Source: Bacillus sp. CECT 9360
Lineage (GTDB): Bacteria > Bacillota > Bacilli > Bacillales > DSM-1321
Direction: 5' to 3'
NCBI RefSeq assembly: GCF_918741275.1
Contig: NZ_CAKKNA010000008.1
Span: 157,333-221,332 of the forward strand
Length of the DNA: 64,000 nucleotides
In this document: positions 29,877 through 39,408 of the stretch, piece after piece
Layout: every line of letters begins with the position of its first letter
Numbering within the stretch: the first letter of the stretch is position 1
The notes under the pieces: model-generated
What the model was told of the DNA's origin: nothing
The model's input: only the letters and a program-made list of their open reading frames with translations
Database searches by the model: none
Made by a program: the position numbers and the translations under genes

Positions 29877-30508
29877 CCTGAGTTAACTCCTAAAGAGGCA
29901 AAGATCGTTTCAAACGACTCTGGATCCGGCAGCAGGAAAAAATGTCCGTTGACACTGTTTGTATCTTGTCCAACCTCGGAAAGTGCCGTATCAATGACAA
30001 TCGCATAATCACTTACCTGTGAAAGTTCCAGTAAGCCGTAGCTGATTGTTGCGCCTGCCATGTCGTAGCTTAGAGCTGGTACAGACGGATATAGATGAAG
30101 TCCGGTAAAGTCAGATAAAGCTGAGAGATAGGACCCGGACAGGATATTTCCAAGTTCCTTAAGCGCAGACATGGACAGCTCTGAAAACGGTGGCATCTCA
30201 AAGGAAAAATCTTTTTCATCCGTCATTTGGTGTATAAAGTACTTAGCCTGATGGGGGGACAGAACAAAAAGGATATTTCCCGGAGCATCTCCTTCAATTC
30301 TGAGGAAAACGCTCAATACAATCGTTTCCGCACCGCCCGCCAACTCCATCATTTCATCGAAGGATACGATCCGCACACTCGGCACTTTCATATCAATCTT
30401 TTTAGACAACAGTTTGGATAGCGCCGTAGCCGCATTGCCGGCCCCAATATTTCCGATTTCCTTTAAAATATCAAGATGGACAGCTGAGATTTTTTCGGTG
30501 AACGACAT
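29873..30508 (-). CDS. cheC: CheY-P phosphatase CheC
   Basis: Dephosphorylates CheY-P, with activity stimulated by CheD. Its 211 residues contain both CheC/FliY/CheX active-site helices: LDILKEIGNIGAGNAATALS near residue 13 and MSALKELGNILSGSYLSALS near 112, each with the conserved Glu and Asn. It lies between cheW and cheD. The start ATG follows GAAGGAT. Confidence 0.96.
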   Translation of the reverse strand: MSFTEKISAVHLDILKEIGNIGAGNAATALSKLLSKKIDMKVPSVRIVSFDEMMELAGGAETIVLSVFLRIEGDAPGNILFVLSPHQAKYFIHQMTDEKDFSFEMPPFSELSMSALKELGNILSGSYLSALSDFTGLHLYPSVPALSYDMAGATISYGLLELSQVSDYAIVIDTALSEVGQDTNSVNGHFFLLPDPESFETIFASLGVNSG

Positions 30509-30512
30509 GTGT

Positions 30513-30986
30513 TTATCCTTCTATACTTAGAGATTTTATTAAATCTTCAGGATTCAATATCTTTTCAAGATCGACTAAAATCATCAGTCTTTTTTCTATT
30601 TTTGCCACCCCGGAAATATACTCTGCTTCCACAGTTCCGACGACTTCAGGCTGCGGCTCTATATTCGAAGACGGTATATCAATTACGTCGTTCGCGCCAT
30701 CCACGATCAAGCCCACTTCCATATCATCCAATGACACAATAATGATTCTGGTATCTTCCGTATACTCTACTTGTTCAATGTCAAAGCGTACCCGTAAATC
30801 GATAATGGGCGTCACGATACCTCGTAGATTGATGACCCCTTTTACAAATGGCGCCGTTCGTGGAACCCGCGTAATATGAAGGCCTTTTTCAATAGCTCGA
30901 ACAAGATGGACGGGAATCGCGTATTCTTTATCTTTAATTTGAAAAACAATGACTTTTATTACTTCTACATCTGTTTGGATAGACAT
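30513..30986 (-). CDS. cheW: Chemotaxis coupling protein CheW
   Basis: Adaptor linking chemoreceptors to CheA. Its 157-residue SH3-like fold shows FQIKDKEYAIPVHLVRAIE, VPRTAPFVKGVINLRGIVTP and IIDLRVRF, then VGLIVDGANDVIDIP. GGGGGATA precedes the ATG. A 100-base gap with a terminator-like hairpin separates it from cheA. Confidence 0.97.
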   Translation of the reverse strand: MSIQTDVEVIKVIVFQIKDKEYAIPVHLVRAIEKGLHITRVPRTAPFVKGVINLRGIVTPIIDLRVRFDIEQVEYTEDTRIIIVSLDDMEVGLIVDGANDVIDIPSSNIEPQPEVVGTVEAEYISGVAKIEKRLMILVDLEKILNPEDLIKSLSIEG

Positions 30987-31037
30987 AATGTTATCCCCCT
31001 ATTTAACTGTTAATTTTTCTCAGAACTCTCTCATTGT

Positions 31038-31077
31038 AAAAGTGAGAATGCAGCACATATTTGGACCGCACTCTCAC
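31038..31077 (-). promoter_or_regulatory. Attenuator-like hairpin between cheA and cheW
   Basis: Minus-strand RNA can pair GTGAGAGTGC with GCATTCTCAC (31068-31077 with 31042-31051; one G-U pair), followed by UUUU. A competing stem, TTCTCA with TGAGAG immediately downstream, uses the same arm. Together they look like mutually exclusive terminator and anti-terminator folds inside the operon, or an RNA processing or stability site. Confidence 0.45.
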
Positions 31078-31086
31078 AAATCGAAG

Positions 31087-33123
31087 TTATTTAATCAAAG
31101 CGTTGCAATCGACAATCAAAGCAACCTGGCCATCGCCAAGGATCGTCGCTCCCGATATCGCGAATGCGGAGTTCAGATAATTCCCGAGTGATTTAAGCAC
31201 AATTTCTTGCTGCCCGATAAACGAGTCGACAACCAGCCCGGCCATTTTATCTCCTTTACGGACGATAATGACTGAAAAGAACTCATCATCTTCTTCGACA
31301 ACAGGTACCTCGAAGATATCTTTTAAAAATATCAGTGGTAACACATTGCCACGGAAGTCGATTACCTGTTGATCATGCCCGTTCATAATCTCTTCTTTTC
31401 TGATGATGGCCGTTTCGATAATTGATGAAAGCGGTACAGCAAATTTTTCCTTTTGAATTTCAACTAGCATGACCGATATAATCGAAAGCGTGAGCGGCAG
31501 CTGGATTAAGAAAACAGAGCCATTGCCTTCGGTGGAATCTATCGATACCGTCCCGCCGAGTGATTCAATCGTATTTTTTACTACATCCAGACCGACACCG
31601 CGACCGGAAATATCGGAAATCGTTGCCGCGGTTGAAAAACCGGATGCGAATATTAATTCATAGACTTGCTTATCCGTTAGGGTTGCCGCGGTTTGTTCAG
31701 AAATAATTCCGTTACTCAACGCTTTCTTCAACACGTTGTCCCGCTTGATGCCTGCACCGTCATCCGTGATTTCAATAAACACATTGTTTCCGCTGTGATA
31801 GGCTTTGAGAACGACAGTCCCCTCTTCATTCTTGCCGCTGGCCAAACGAACTTCCGGTGTTTCCACGCCGTGGTCAAGCGCATTTCTTAACAAGTGGACA
31901 AGTGGATCCCCAATTTCATCAATAACGGTTCGGTCCAGTTCCGTTTCCGCGCCGATAATTTCAAGATTGATTTTTTTATTAAGGTCTCTGGCAAGCGTGC
32001 GTACCATTTTAGGGAATCGGTTGAATACCGTCTCGACCGGCACCATTCTCATGTTTAAGATAATATTTTGCAAATCACCGGTAATACGCGACATTCTTTC
32101 TACGGTTTCGTCCAGTTCCTGGTTATTTAATTCCCCTGAGATTTGCTCAAGCCTGCCGCGGTCGATAACAAGCTCTTCAAACAGATTCATCAAAATATCC
32201 AGACGTTCGATATTGACGCGAATCGTTTTGCTGCTCGCTTGCTTGCCTGATGGTTTTTTCTTTGTTTCTGCATCCTGGTCTACCTGTTTTTCTGCAACAT
32301 CTACAGAGGCAATTGTATTCATACTTACTTCTTCACTTGCCTGGACTCTTAAAGTCTCGAAATCAATTGTGCTGACTTCTACCTTCTGCACTTCAGATAC
32401 CTTCATAACCTTCTTCTGAACATCTTCTTTGGAATCCTTCGTTATCACAGTGACCGTGAACTCATGATCAAACTGTTCTTCCTCCAGCAGATCCGCGGTT
32501 GGGGAAGATTTAACGACCTCACCGATACTCTCAAGAACTTCGAAAACCATGAATACGCGTGCTGCCTTGAGCAAACAATCTTCACTGAGCTCAACGGTAA
32601 TTTCGTAGCTTTCAAATCCCTGTCCCTTCGATTGCTCGAGAACCGTCAATTCAAACTCATCGTACGTGCTCTTTACCCTTGTCTCAATGACAGGAGCAAT
32701 TGAAGCAGCTACCTCTTGACTAGCGGATGCGCTAAGCGGTGATTGCCCCTTTTCGATAAGCTGCAATTGCTCAACAACGCGCGAAACGTCTCTCTTTCCG
32801 TCTCCGCCTTCTGCAATCGAGGTAACCATCGCTTCCAGATCGTCTACCGCTTGAAAAATCACATCGAAAATTTCTGAATTCAAGACGATTTTTTGATTGC
32901 GGGTTTCATCTAAAACATTTTCCATTTTATGCGTCAGATTAGCCAAATCTTCGTATCCCATTGTGGCTGACATCCCTTTTAACGTATGGGCTGACCGGAA
33001 GATTTCATTGACAATCGTAAGGTCACTTGGATTTTTCTCAAGCTCCAATAGTTGCTCGCTGCATGTTTGGAGATGTTCTTTGCTTTCATCTATAAAAACT
33101 TCTAAATATTGATCCATATCCAT
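31087..33123 (-). CDS. cheA: Chemotaxis histidine kinase CheA
   Basis: Central chemotaxis kinase, 678 residues from ATG 33123 (SD GGGGAGTGG). Domains: P1/Hpt with phospho-accepting His46 in FRSAHTLKGMSATMG; P2 CheY/CheB-binding region (about 150-265); P3 dimerisation helices after about 310; P4 HATPase with HLLRNALDHGVETPE (N box), ITDDGAGIKRD (G1) and GFSTAATISDISGRGVGLDV (F/G2 boxes); and a P5 CheW-like C-terminal domain with VPLSSIIETAI. Downstream of cheB, upstream of cheW. Confidence 0.97.
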   Translation of the reverse strand: MDMDQYLEVFIDESKEHLQTCSEQLLELEKNPSDLTIVNEIFRSAHTLKGMSATMGYEDLANLTHKMENVLDETRNQKIVLNSEIFDVIFQAVDDLEAMVTSIAEGGDGKRDVSRVVEQLQLIEKGQSPLSASASQEVAASIAPVIETRVKSTYDEFELTVLEQSKGQGFESYEITVELSEDCLLKAARVFMVFEVLESIGEVVKSSPTADLLEEEQFDHEFTVTVITKDSKEDVQKKVMKVSEVQKVEVSTIDFETLRVQASEEVSMNTIASVDVAEKQVDQDAETKKKPSGKQASSKTIRVNIERLDILMNLFEELVIDRGRLEQISGELNNQELDETVERMSRITGDLQNIILNMRMVPVETVFNRFPKMVRTLARDLNKKINLEIIGAETELDRTVIDEIGDPLVHLLRNALDHGVETPEVRLASGKNEEGTVVLKAYHSGNNVFIEITDDGAGIKRDNVLKKALSNGIISEQTAATLTDKQVYELIFASGFSTAATISDISGRGVGLDVVKNTIESLGGTVSIDSTEGNGSVFLIQLPLTLSIISVMLVEIQKEKFAVPLSSIIETAIIRKEEIMNGHDQQVIDFRGNVLPLIFLKDIFEVPVVEEDDEFFSVIIVRKGDKMAGLVVDSFIGQQEIVLKSLGNYLNSAFAISGATILGDGQVALIVDCNALIK

Positions 33124-33143
33124 AGAAATCCACTCCCCTTCAA

Positions 33144-34235
33144 TTAACAAAATGTAACAATGGCCTTTGCTATCTTATCTATATCCTCAACGGAATCCAC
33201 TAAGCTGGTGGCAATGGCGGCTTTAGGCATCCCGAAAACGATCGATGTTTCTTGGGATTCAGCTATTGCCTTTACTTCTCCCTTGTTCTTCAGCTGAATC
33301 AGTCCTTTAGATCCATCGCTGCCCATACCTGTCATGACGACGGCAACTTTATTAAATTCCGGAAATTCACTGACTGACTCGAATAAAACATCAACCGACG
33401 GGCGATGGCCGCCTCTAGGCTCGGATTTATCAAGCGAAACAGCAAGGTTCATACCTATCTTTTTCACTTTCAAATGATAGCCCCCCGGAGCTATATAAGC
33501 GGTACCAATATGTAAAACTTCGCCTTCTTCAGCCTCTTTCACGGTTATGGCCGACAATCCATTAAGCCTGTCTGCGAGCGATTTCGTAAACCCCGCAGGC
33601 ATATGCTGGACAATTAAAACCGGTGCATCCAAATTTCCCGGCAGCCTTGTCAAAACAGCTTGCAATGCGCGTGGACCACCTGTAGACGTACCGATGACAA
33701 TGAGTTTCTTTTTGCTAGAATTCCAATTTTTGAAATTATTGGATTTCTTCGTTTCTGCTTCTATTTTACTATATATGTTTCTATCTGACACAGAATTTTC
33801 GACATTTATATAACTTTTTTGCAGACGATGAACGCTTATCTTGCTGGCCGCGATGATTTTTTCTATCAGCACCTGTTTGATTTTATGCAAGTCCAAAGAA
33901 ATGGATCCTGATGGTTTCGCTACAAAATCAAAAGCCCCCATGTTCATGGCTGTAAATGTACTATCCGTCCCTTCCCGGGTTGTGCTTGATAGCATGATGA
34001 CGGGGGTCGGGAATTTTTCCATAATAATCTTCAGTGCCTCGAGCCCATTCATAACGGGCATTTCCACATCAAGTGTGATAACGTCAGGTTTATGCTCCTC
34101 GATTTTCTTGAGCGCTTCCTCCCCATTCCGGGCGGTTCCTATTACTTCAATCCTGTCTTCTTCCGACAGGAATTCAGTAATCAGCTTTCTCATAAATGCA
34201 GAATCTTCGACAATGAGTACTTTTATTTTTTCCAT
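33144..34235 (-). CDS. cheB: Chemotaxis response regulator methylesterase CheB
   Basis: Removes methyl groups from (and can deamidate) receptors during adaptation. About 363 residues from ATG 34235, chosen because of AGGGGGG eight bases upstream. Receiver domain with the predicted phospho-acceptor Asp56 (VITLDVEMPVMNGLEAL). Catalytic domain with Ser in VIGTSTGGPRALQ, His in LIVQHMPAGFTKSLA, and Asp in MTGMGSDGSKGL. Encoded between flhG and cheA. Confidence 0.97.
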   Translation of the reverse strand: MEKIKVLIVEDSAFMRKLITEFLSEEDRIEVIGTARNGEEALKKIEEHKPDVITLDVEMPVMNGLEALKIIMEKFPTPVIMLSSTTREGTDSTFTAMNMGAFDFVAKPSGSISLDLHKIKQVLIEKIIAASKISVHRLQKSYINVENSVSDRNIYSKIEAETKKSNNFKNWNSSKKKLIVIGTSTGGPRALQAVLTRLPGNLDAPVLIVQHMPAGFTKSLADRLNGLSAITVKEAEEGEVLHIGTAYIAPGGYHLKVKKIGMNLAVSLDKSEPRGGHRPSVDVLFESVSEFPEFNKVAVVMTGMGSDGSKGLIQLKNKGEVKAIAESQETSIVFGMPKAAIATSLVDSVEDIDKIAKAIVTFC

Positions 34236-34248
34236 TTGAAGGGCCCCC

Positions 34249-35118
34249 CTACCTTCCCACAAAATAACTTTTTAATTTCCCTAGAAAGTGGCTTTTTTTC
34301 AAGGAAAGATTATCCTTAAACTCGCCAGCTTCATATCTTGCTACAATATCTAATAATGACTTGGATACAATTGATTCAGAGTTATATAGTACAAATGGAA
34401 TTTGATTCGTGACGGCCTTTGATACTGATTTATCATCCGGTAAAAAGCCTAACGGGATAATTTCTTTCTGTAAAAATTTATGAAGCGCGTTTTGAATCCG
34501 TTTCACCGTTTCCTGGCCTTCCATATCCGAAAGAACCCTGTTGCAGACAAGGAAGAATGGTAGCTCCTGATTGATAGAATTCAAATATTTCATGGCAGAA
34601 TAAGCATCCATCACCGCCGTCGGTTCCGGAGTCGTAATGACAATGAGATCGTCTACGCACAACATAAACTTAGTAGAATCGTCATTTATGCCTGCACCCA
34701 TATCGAAAATAATATAATCATAGTCACCGAGAAGGCCATTGAATTCCTCGAGAAAGCGGTCAAACAGCTGCTCTTCAAGCTCAAACAGTTTGGTCAAACC
34801 TGTTCCCCCGGCGATTACAGAGACATTTTCAGGGCCGGACGAGATGATTTCCTTGAGCGTCTTTCCGTATTCAAAAAAGTCAATGATGCTCATTCCGGAT
34901 ATATTCCCCATCAAGATATCGATATTACCCATGCCAATATCCATATCGAAAAGGAGTACGCTATGTCCTTTTTTGGATAAGGTGATCGCGAAATTTAACG
35001 AAAAATTTGATTTTCCGACGCCGCCCTTTCCGCTAATGACGGCAATGGTCCTGGCGACAGAGCGAAGATTTTGTTGTTTTAGCCGATTTCGTAGATTTTC
35101 TGCTTGATCCATCATCAT
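34249..35118 (-). CDS. flhG: MinD-like ATPase FlhG (YlxH)
   Basis: Deviant-Walker ATPase controlling flagellar number and C-ring assembly with FlhF. Its 289 residues carry the N-terminal DQAENLR motif (4-10), which in FlhG stimulates FlhF GTPase, and the P-loop GKGGVGKS (30-37), followed by LFDMDIGMGNIDILMG and YIIFDMGAGINDDS. The ATG overlaps the flhF stop by four bases; GGAG is seven bases upstream. Confidence 0.96.
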   Translation of the reverse strand: MMMDQAENLRNRLKQQNLRSVARTIAVISGKGGVGKSNFSLNFAITLSKKGHSVLLFDMDIGMGNIDILMGNISGMSIIDFFEYGKTLKEIISSGPENVSVIAGGTGLTKLFELEEQLFDRFLEEFNGLLGDYDYIIFDMGAGINDDSTKFMLCVDDLIVITTPEPTAVMDAYSAMKYLNSINQELPFFLVCNRVLSDMEGQETVKRIQNALHKFLQKEIIPLGFLPDDKSVSKAVTNQIPFVLYNSESIVSKSLLDIVARYEAGEFKDNLSLKKSHFLGKLKSYFVGR

Positions 35119-36257
35119 TTTTGTACTCCAATAACCGTTTTTGTAATCAGAGAAGGGCTCGCCTTTTCGATATCATCCGGAACGTTTTGCCCATTTGTGA
35201 TATAGGCAGCGCCGATTCCATGTTTGACAATAAAGTTGAGCATGGTTCCAAAGCTTGACGTTTCATCGGCTTTTGTGAAAATCAGCTGTTTAATCGGAAT
35301 AATCGAAAATTGCTCGAATATTTCTTCCATGTCGTTTTGTTTAGCGGTCAAGGACAGAACGAGGAAAGTTTCCATTTCTCGGTCAAAATCAATGATCGTT
35401 TTCAAATCACGAACATATTCCTGATTTCTGAAGTTTCTCCCGGCCGTATCAATAAATACTAAATCATAGTGTGCGAACTTTTCCGCCGCATTTTTAAAAT
35501 CTTCAAGATTATAGGCCACTTCAATCGGAACATTTAAAATCTTCGCATATGTTTGCAGCTGGTCAATTGCCGCGATTCTATATGTATCTGTCGTTATAAA
35601 GGCCACCTTTTTGTTTTGCTTGATCATGCTTTCGGCGGCAACCTTTGCCAGAGTAGTGGTTTTACCAACACCGGTCGGCCCGACAATATTAATATATTTT
35701 TTTTGAAAAGGCTTTTCATGATGAGGCACTTTTTCGAGTTTTCCCATCAATTCTGCTTCCAGCCAACCTCTTACCTCTGGAGTGGAAGCAGCATCTTTAT
35801 GGGAAAACCATTTTCCAAGCAAGGCATCCATTACTTCTACCCTTAACTGGTAATCAATTTCCTGTTTTTCCATCAGTGCATACATTTCTTTTAAAGGACC
35901 CGGGTATTTCGCATAAATATCCGTACCTTCATGATTGATTCCTTTTAATAGCTCCTTCAGCTCTGAAAGTTCTTTTAAGATTTCCCCTGAAGGAGGTCCT
36001 GCGCTTTGTGATGAACGATTCAGATTCACATCGGCCTGTGGCTGTCTTTTCTGCTTTTGTTTCTGTACAGGAGGATTTTGTCGGGCGACCGGTTCGACGG
36101 CAGCGACGATTTCAATGCTCCGCTTTTTGAACATACCTAGAAATCCGCCTGAATAGATGGGTTTAGAACTAAGAATGACAGCTTCGTTCCCTAGCTCGCC
36201 GCGAATTTGTTTCATCGCTTCAGTCATTGAGGATGCCACATATTTCTTCACTTTCAT
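35115..36257 (-). CDS. flhF: SRP-like GTPase FlhF
   Basis: Signal-recognition-particle GTPase placing flagella. 380 residues: basic N-terminal B domain with a Pro/Gln-rich stretch (PPVQKQKQKRQPQ), N domain around 115-185, and G domain with [13 protein letters not shown] near 200, TTDTYRIAAIDQLQTYAKIL, DTAGRNFRNQEYV and FTKADETSSFGTML. ATG overlaps the flhA stop by four bases (ATGA). Confidence 0.97.
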   Translation of the reverse strand: MKVKKYVASSMTEAMKQIRGELGNEAVILSSKPIYSGGFLGMFKKRSIEIVAAVEPVARQNPPVQKQKQKRQPQADVNLNRSSQSAGPPSGEILKELSELKELLKGINHEGTDIYAKYPGPLKEMYALMEKQEIDYQLRVEVMDALLGKWFSHKDAASTPEVRGWLEAELMGKLEKVPHHEKPFQKKYINIVGPTGVGKTTTLAKVAAESMIKQNKKVAFITTDTYRIAAIDQLQTYAKILNVPIEVAYNLEDFKNAAEKFAHYDLVFIDTAGRNFRNQEYVRDLKTIIDFDREMETFLVLSLTAKQNDMEEIFEQFSIIPIKQLIFTKADETSSFGTMLNFIVKHGIGAAYITNGQNVPDDIEKASPSLITKTVIGVQK

Positions 36258-38290
36258 TCTACGTTCACCACCCCTATACTTTGTACTTCCACATTGGATT
36301 CCAATTCATTATAGGAAAGAATCGGGACTTGCGGAAAATATCGTTCCGTCAATTGCCTTACATACATGCGAACGGCCGGAGAACATAACACGATCGGCGT
36401 TTGTTCCATTAGTGCCAGCTCTTCAAGTTTGGAAGCGATGGCTTCGAGGATGGATTGGGAATCATTTGGATCGAGTGATAAATAGTTCCCCTGCTCCGTT
36501 TGCTGGACTGCGTCGGCAATCAGCTTTTCCACCTTCCCGGATAAAGTAACGACCTTTAAGCTGTCATCGCCGACCGCAAATCCATTCGTTATTTGCCTCG
36601 CTAAATTCTGGCGTACATATTCGGTCAGCAGGTCGCTATCTGTTGATAGTCTTCCATAATCAGCCAGCGTTTCAAAAATGACCGGCAAATTGCGGATCGA
36701 TACTTTCTCTTTTAATAATTTGGCGAGTACTTTTTGGATTTCACCGATCGTTAAAGGATTTGGCGTCACTTCTTCTACAAGAATCGGCGCCGATTCCTTC
36801 AAATGATCGATAAGCTGTTTCGTTTCCTGTCTTCCCAGCAATTCATGGGCGTTCGCCTTGATGATTTCCGTTATATGTGTAGAAACGACACTTGGGGGAT
36901 CGACTACCGTGTAGCCCATCATTTCTGCTTGTTCCTTCATTTCTTCTGAAATCCATTTTGCCGGCAGGCCGAAGGAAGGTTCAACCGTATCGATTCCTTC
37001 GATCGAATCATCTTCAATGCCCGGGCTCATGGCAAGAAAATGATCAAGCAACAGCTCACCCCTTGCCATTTCATTTCCTTTTATCTTCAAACGGTATTCA
37101 TTTGGATTCAGCTGAATATTGTCCCTGATGCGGACGACCGGGATAACAAGGCCCATTTCGATGGCCAGCTGCCTGCGAATCATCACAACGCGGTCCAGGA
37201 GGTCACCACCTTGATTAGCGTCCGCGAGCGGAATCAGGCCATAGCCAAATTCAAATTCGATTGGATCAACGCTTAAGAGATTTACGACACTTTCCGGACT
37301 CTTCATTTCATCTGTTTCAATTTCTTCTTCCATATCCTGAAGCTCCTGCGGATCTGATTTCGGTGTTCTGGAAATCATATATCCGCTGACCGCAAGTAAA
37401 CCGGCAATCGGGATCGTCAATACATCTGTAATAGGGGTAAATAGACCAAGAAAGAGAATCGTGCCTGCCGTTACATAAAGCATGGTCGGAAACCTGAATA
37501 GCTGTTCCGTGATATCCGATCCAAGATTTCCCTGTGACGCTGCGCGGGTAACCACAATACCAGTCGCCGTCGATATCAACAACGCCGGAACCTGGCTGAC
37601 AATGCCATCTCCAACAGTCAGTAAAGAAAAGTGGGAAGCGGCTTCTGAAAAACTCATATCCTGCTGCAGCATGCCAATAATCATTCCAAAAATTAAGTTG
37701 ATCAAGACGATGATGATGCCTGCAATCGCGTCACCTTTGACAAATTTGCTGGCTCCGTCCATGGAACCATAGAAGTCGGCTTCCCTGCCTACTTTTTCAC
37801 GCCGTTCACGGGCTTCGACTTCCGAAATCATTCCGGCATTCAAGTCCGCATCGATGCTCATCTGTTTCCCTGGCATCGCATCCAGCGTAAAACGTGCCGC
37901 AACCTCGGAAACACGCTCGGAACCTTTTGTAATGACAATAAATTGGATAATAATCAAAATTAAGAAAACGACCATACCAACGATGATATTGCCGCCAACC
38001 ACAAATGTTCCAAAGGTATGCACGACCCCGCCCGCGTCGCCATGGGTCAGGATCGAACGAGTTGTTGAAACATTCAAACCAAGCCTGAAAAGGGTCAAAA
38101 GCAGTAATAGTGAAGGGAAAATGGAAAACTCAAGCGGCTCTTTCATATTCATCGTCGTCAAAAGAACCAAAAGAGCAAGAGCAATATTTATTAAAATCAA
38201 AATACTCAACAGCCATGTCGGCAATGGAATAATCAACATGGCAACAATCGCAATTACACTTATTAACACCGTTAAATCTCTTGCTGACAT
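36254..38290 (-). CDS. flhA: Flagellar export-gate protein FlhA
   Basis: Large export-apparatus membrane protein, 678 residues. Eight or so hydrophobic helices occupy about 1-310, including LILINIALALLVLLTTMNM. The FHIPEP signature region appears as LNVSTTRSILTHGDAGGVV, and the cytoplasmic loop as ARFTLDAMPGKQMSIDADLN. The soluble C-terminal ring-forming domain (about 330-678) binds export chaperones. AGGAGAGAGG precedes the ATG. Follows flhB by 33 bases. Confidence 0.97.
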   Translation of the reverse strand: MSARDLTVLISVIAIVAMLIIPLPTWLLSILILINIALALLVLLTTMNMKEPLEFSIFPSLLLLLTLFRLGLNVSTTRSILTHGDAGGVVHTFGTFVVGGNIIVGMVVFLILIIIQFIVITKGSERVSEVAARFTLDAMPGKQMSIDADLNAGMISEVEARERREKVGREADFYGSMDGASKFVKGDAIAGIIIVLINLIFGMIIGMLQQDMSFSEAASHFSLLTVGDGIVSQVPALLISTATGIVVTRAASQGNLGSDITEQLFRFPTMLYVTAGTILFLGLFTPITDVLTIPIAGLLAVSGYMISRTPKSDPQELQDMEEEIETDEMKSPESVVNLLSVDPIEFEFGYGLIPLADANQGGDLLDRVVMIRRQLAIEMGLVIPVVRIRDNIQLNPNEYRLKIKGNEMARGELLLDHFLAMSPGIEDDSIEGIDTVEPSFGLPAKWISEEMKEQAEMMGYTVVDPPSVVSTHITEIIKANAHELLGRQETKQLIDHLKESAPILVEEVTPNPLTIGEIQKVLAKLLKEKVSIRNLPVIFETLADYGRLSTDSDLLTEYVRQNLARQITNGFAVGDDSLKVVTLSGKVEKLIADAVQQTEQGNYLSLDPNDSQSILEAIASKLEELALMEQTPIVLCSPAVRMYVRQLTERYFPQVPILSYNELESNVEVQSIGVVNVE

Positions 38291-38323
38291 TTTCCTCTCT
38301 CCTTATCTGCTTTTAACATGGAA

Positions 38324-39406
38324 CTATATCTTGCCTTTTGTTTTATAAACAAACGCCAATATTTCGGCGACTGCCTTAAAAAAATCTTCTGGTATCGCCT
38401 GCCCAATTTCAGTCTGGTCATAAAGTGCCCGGGCAAGCGGCCGATTCTCCATCAAAACAACATCGTTTTCCTTCGCGACGTACTTAATCTTTTGGGCAAC
38501 AAAATCGACACCTTTGGCAATCACATACGGCGCATCAAGTTTACCCTCGTCATACTTTAAAGCGATCGCGTAATGCGTTGGATTGGTAATGACGACGTCG
38601 GCCTTGGGAACTTCCTGCATCATTCGCTGCATCGCCATTTCCCTTTGTTTTTGTTTGATCTTTGATTTGATCAACGGGTCGCCCTCTATATTTTTATATT
38701 CATCTTTAATATCCTGTTTGGACATCCGAATATTTTTTTCATAGTCATATTTTTGGTACATATAATCAAGCAGTGATAAAAAAAGTAATGCGGCGGAAGC
38801 GTATAATCCTACCTTTACCGTAATATCCGCCAGTATCGAAAGCGCAGCTTCGGCTGACTTCTGTGAAAGAGTCATAATTTCATCCATTCGCTGCCAGATG
38901 ACTAGAAAAGCCACAAGGCCCACGAAAGAAATCTTCAGGATCGATTTTAACAATTCTACAATCGCCCTCATTGAGAAAATCCGTTTAAAACCCTTTATCG
39001 GGTCTATTTTATCAAGCTTGAATTGAATGGCTTCTGTCGAAAACAGAAAGCCGATTTGTAAAAAATTTGCCGCGATTCCGGCAATGAGAGCAACCCCCAT
39101 CACAGGTATCATAACAATCGCAGTTTTCTGTAGCATATCGATAAATAAAGGCATGACCGTTTCTTCACTTAACGTTGTAAGCATTGGATCCTGAAATGAT
39201 TCAATAAATAAACCGATGATTGCTTCTTTCATATATGGGCCGGTTACGATGAACAGCATAAACACCGCAAGCAGTACAATCGCTGTGTTAACGTCCTGGC
39301 TTTTGGCCACCTGGCCTTTTTTTCTAGAATCCTGGCGTTTTTTGGGAGTAGCCTTTTCTGTTTTTTCACCGGAGAAAAATTGCAAATCAAGCTCTAACCA
39401 TTTCAT
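38324..39406 (-). CDS. flhB: Flagellar export substrate-specificity switch FlhB
   Basis: Export-gate protein that switches from rod-hook to filament substrates. ATG 39406 (360 residues) is preferred, with GGAGG nine bases upstream; a TTG two codons earlier is too close to it. Features: EKTEKATPKKRQDSRKKGQV, four membrane helices (about 30-210), and the autocleavage motif NPTH in ADVVITNPTHYAIALKY. The C-terminal ENRPLARALYDQ segment is intact. It begins two bases after the fliR stop. Confidence 0.97.
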   Translation of the reverse strand: MKWLELDLQFFSGEKTEKATPKKRQDSRKKGQVAKSQDVNTAIVLLAVFMLFIVTGPYMKEAIIGLFIESFQDPMLTTLSEETVMPLFIDMLQKTAIVMIPVMGVALIAGIAANFLQIGFLFSTEAIQFKLDKIDPIKGFKRIFSMRAIVELLKSILKISFVGLVAFLVIWQRMDEIMTLSQKSAEAALSILADITVKVGLYASAALLFLSLLDYMYQKYDYEKNIRMSKQDIKDEYKNIEGDPLIKSKIKQKQREMAMQRMMQEVPKADVVITNPTHYAIALKYDEGKLDAPYVIAKGVDFVAQKIKYVAKENDVVLMENRPLARALYDQTEIGQAIPEDFFKAVAEILAFVYKTKGKI

Positions 39407-39408
39407 TT

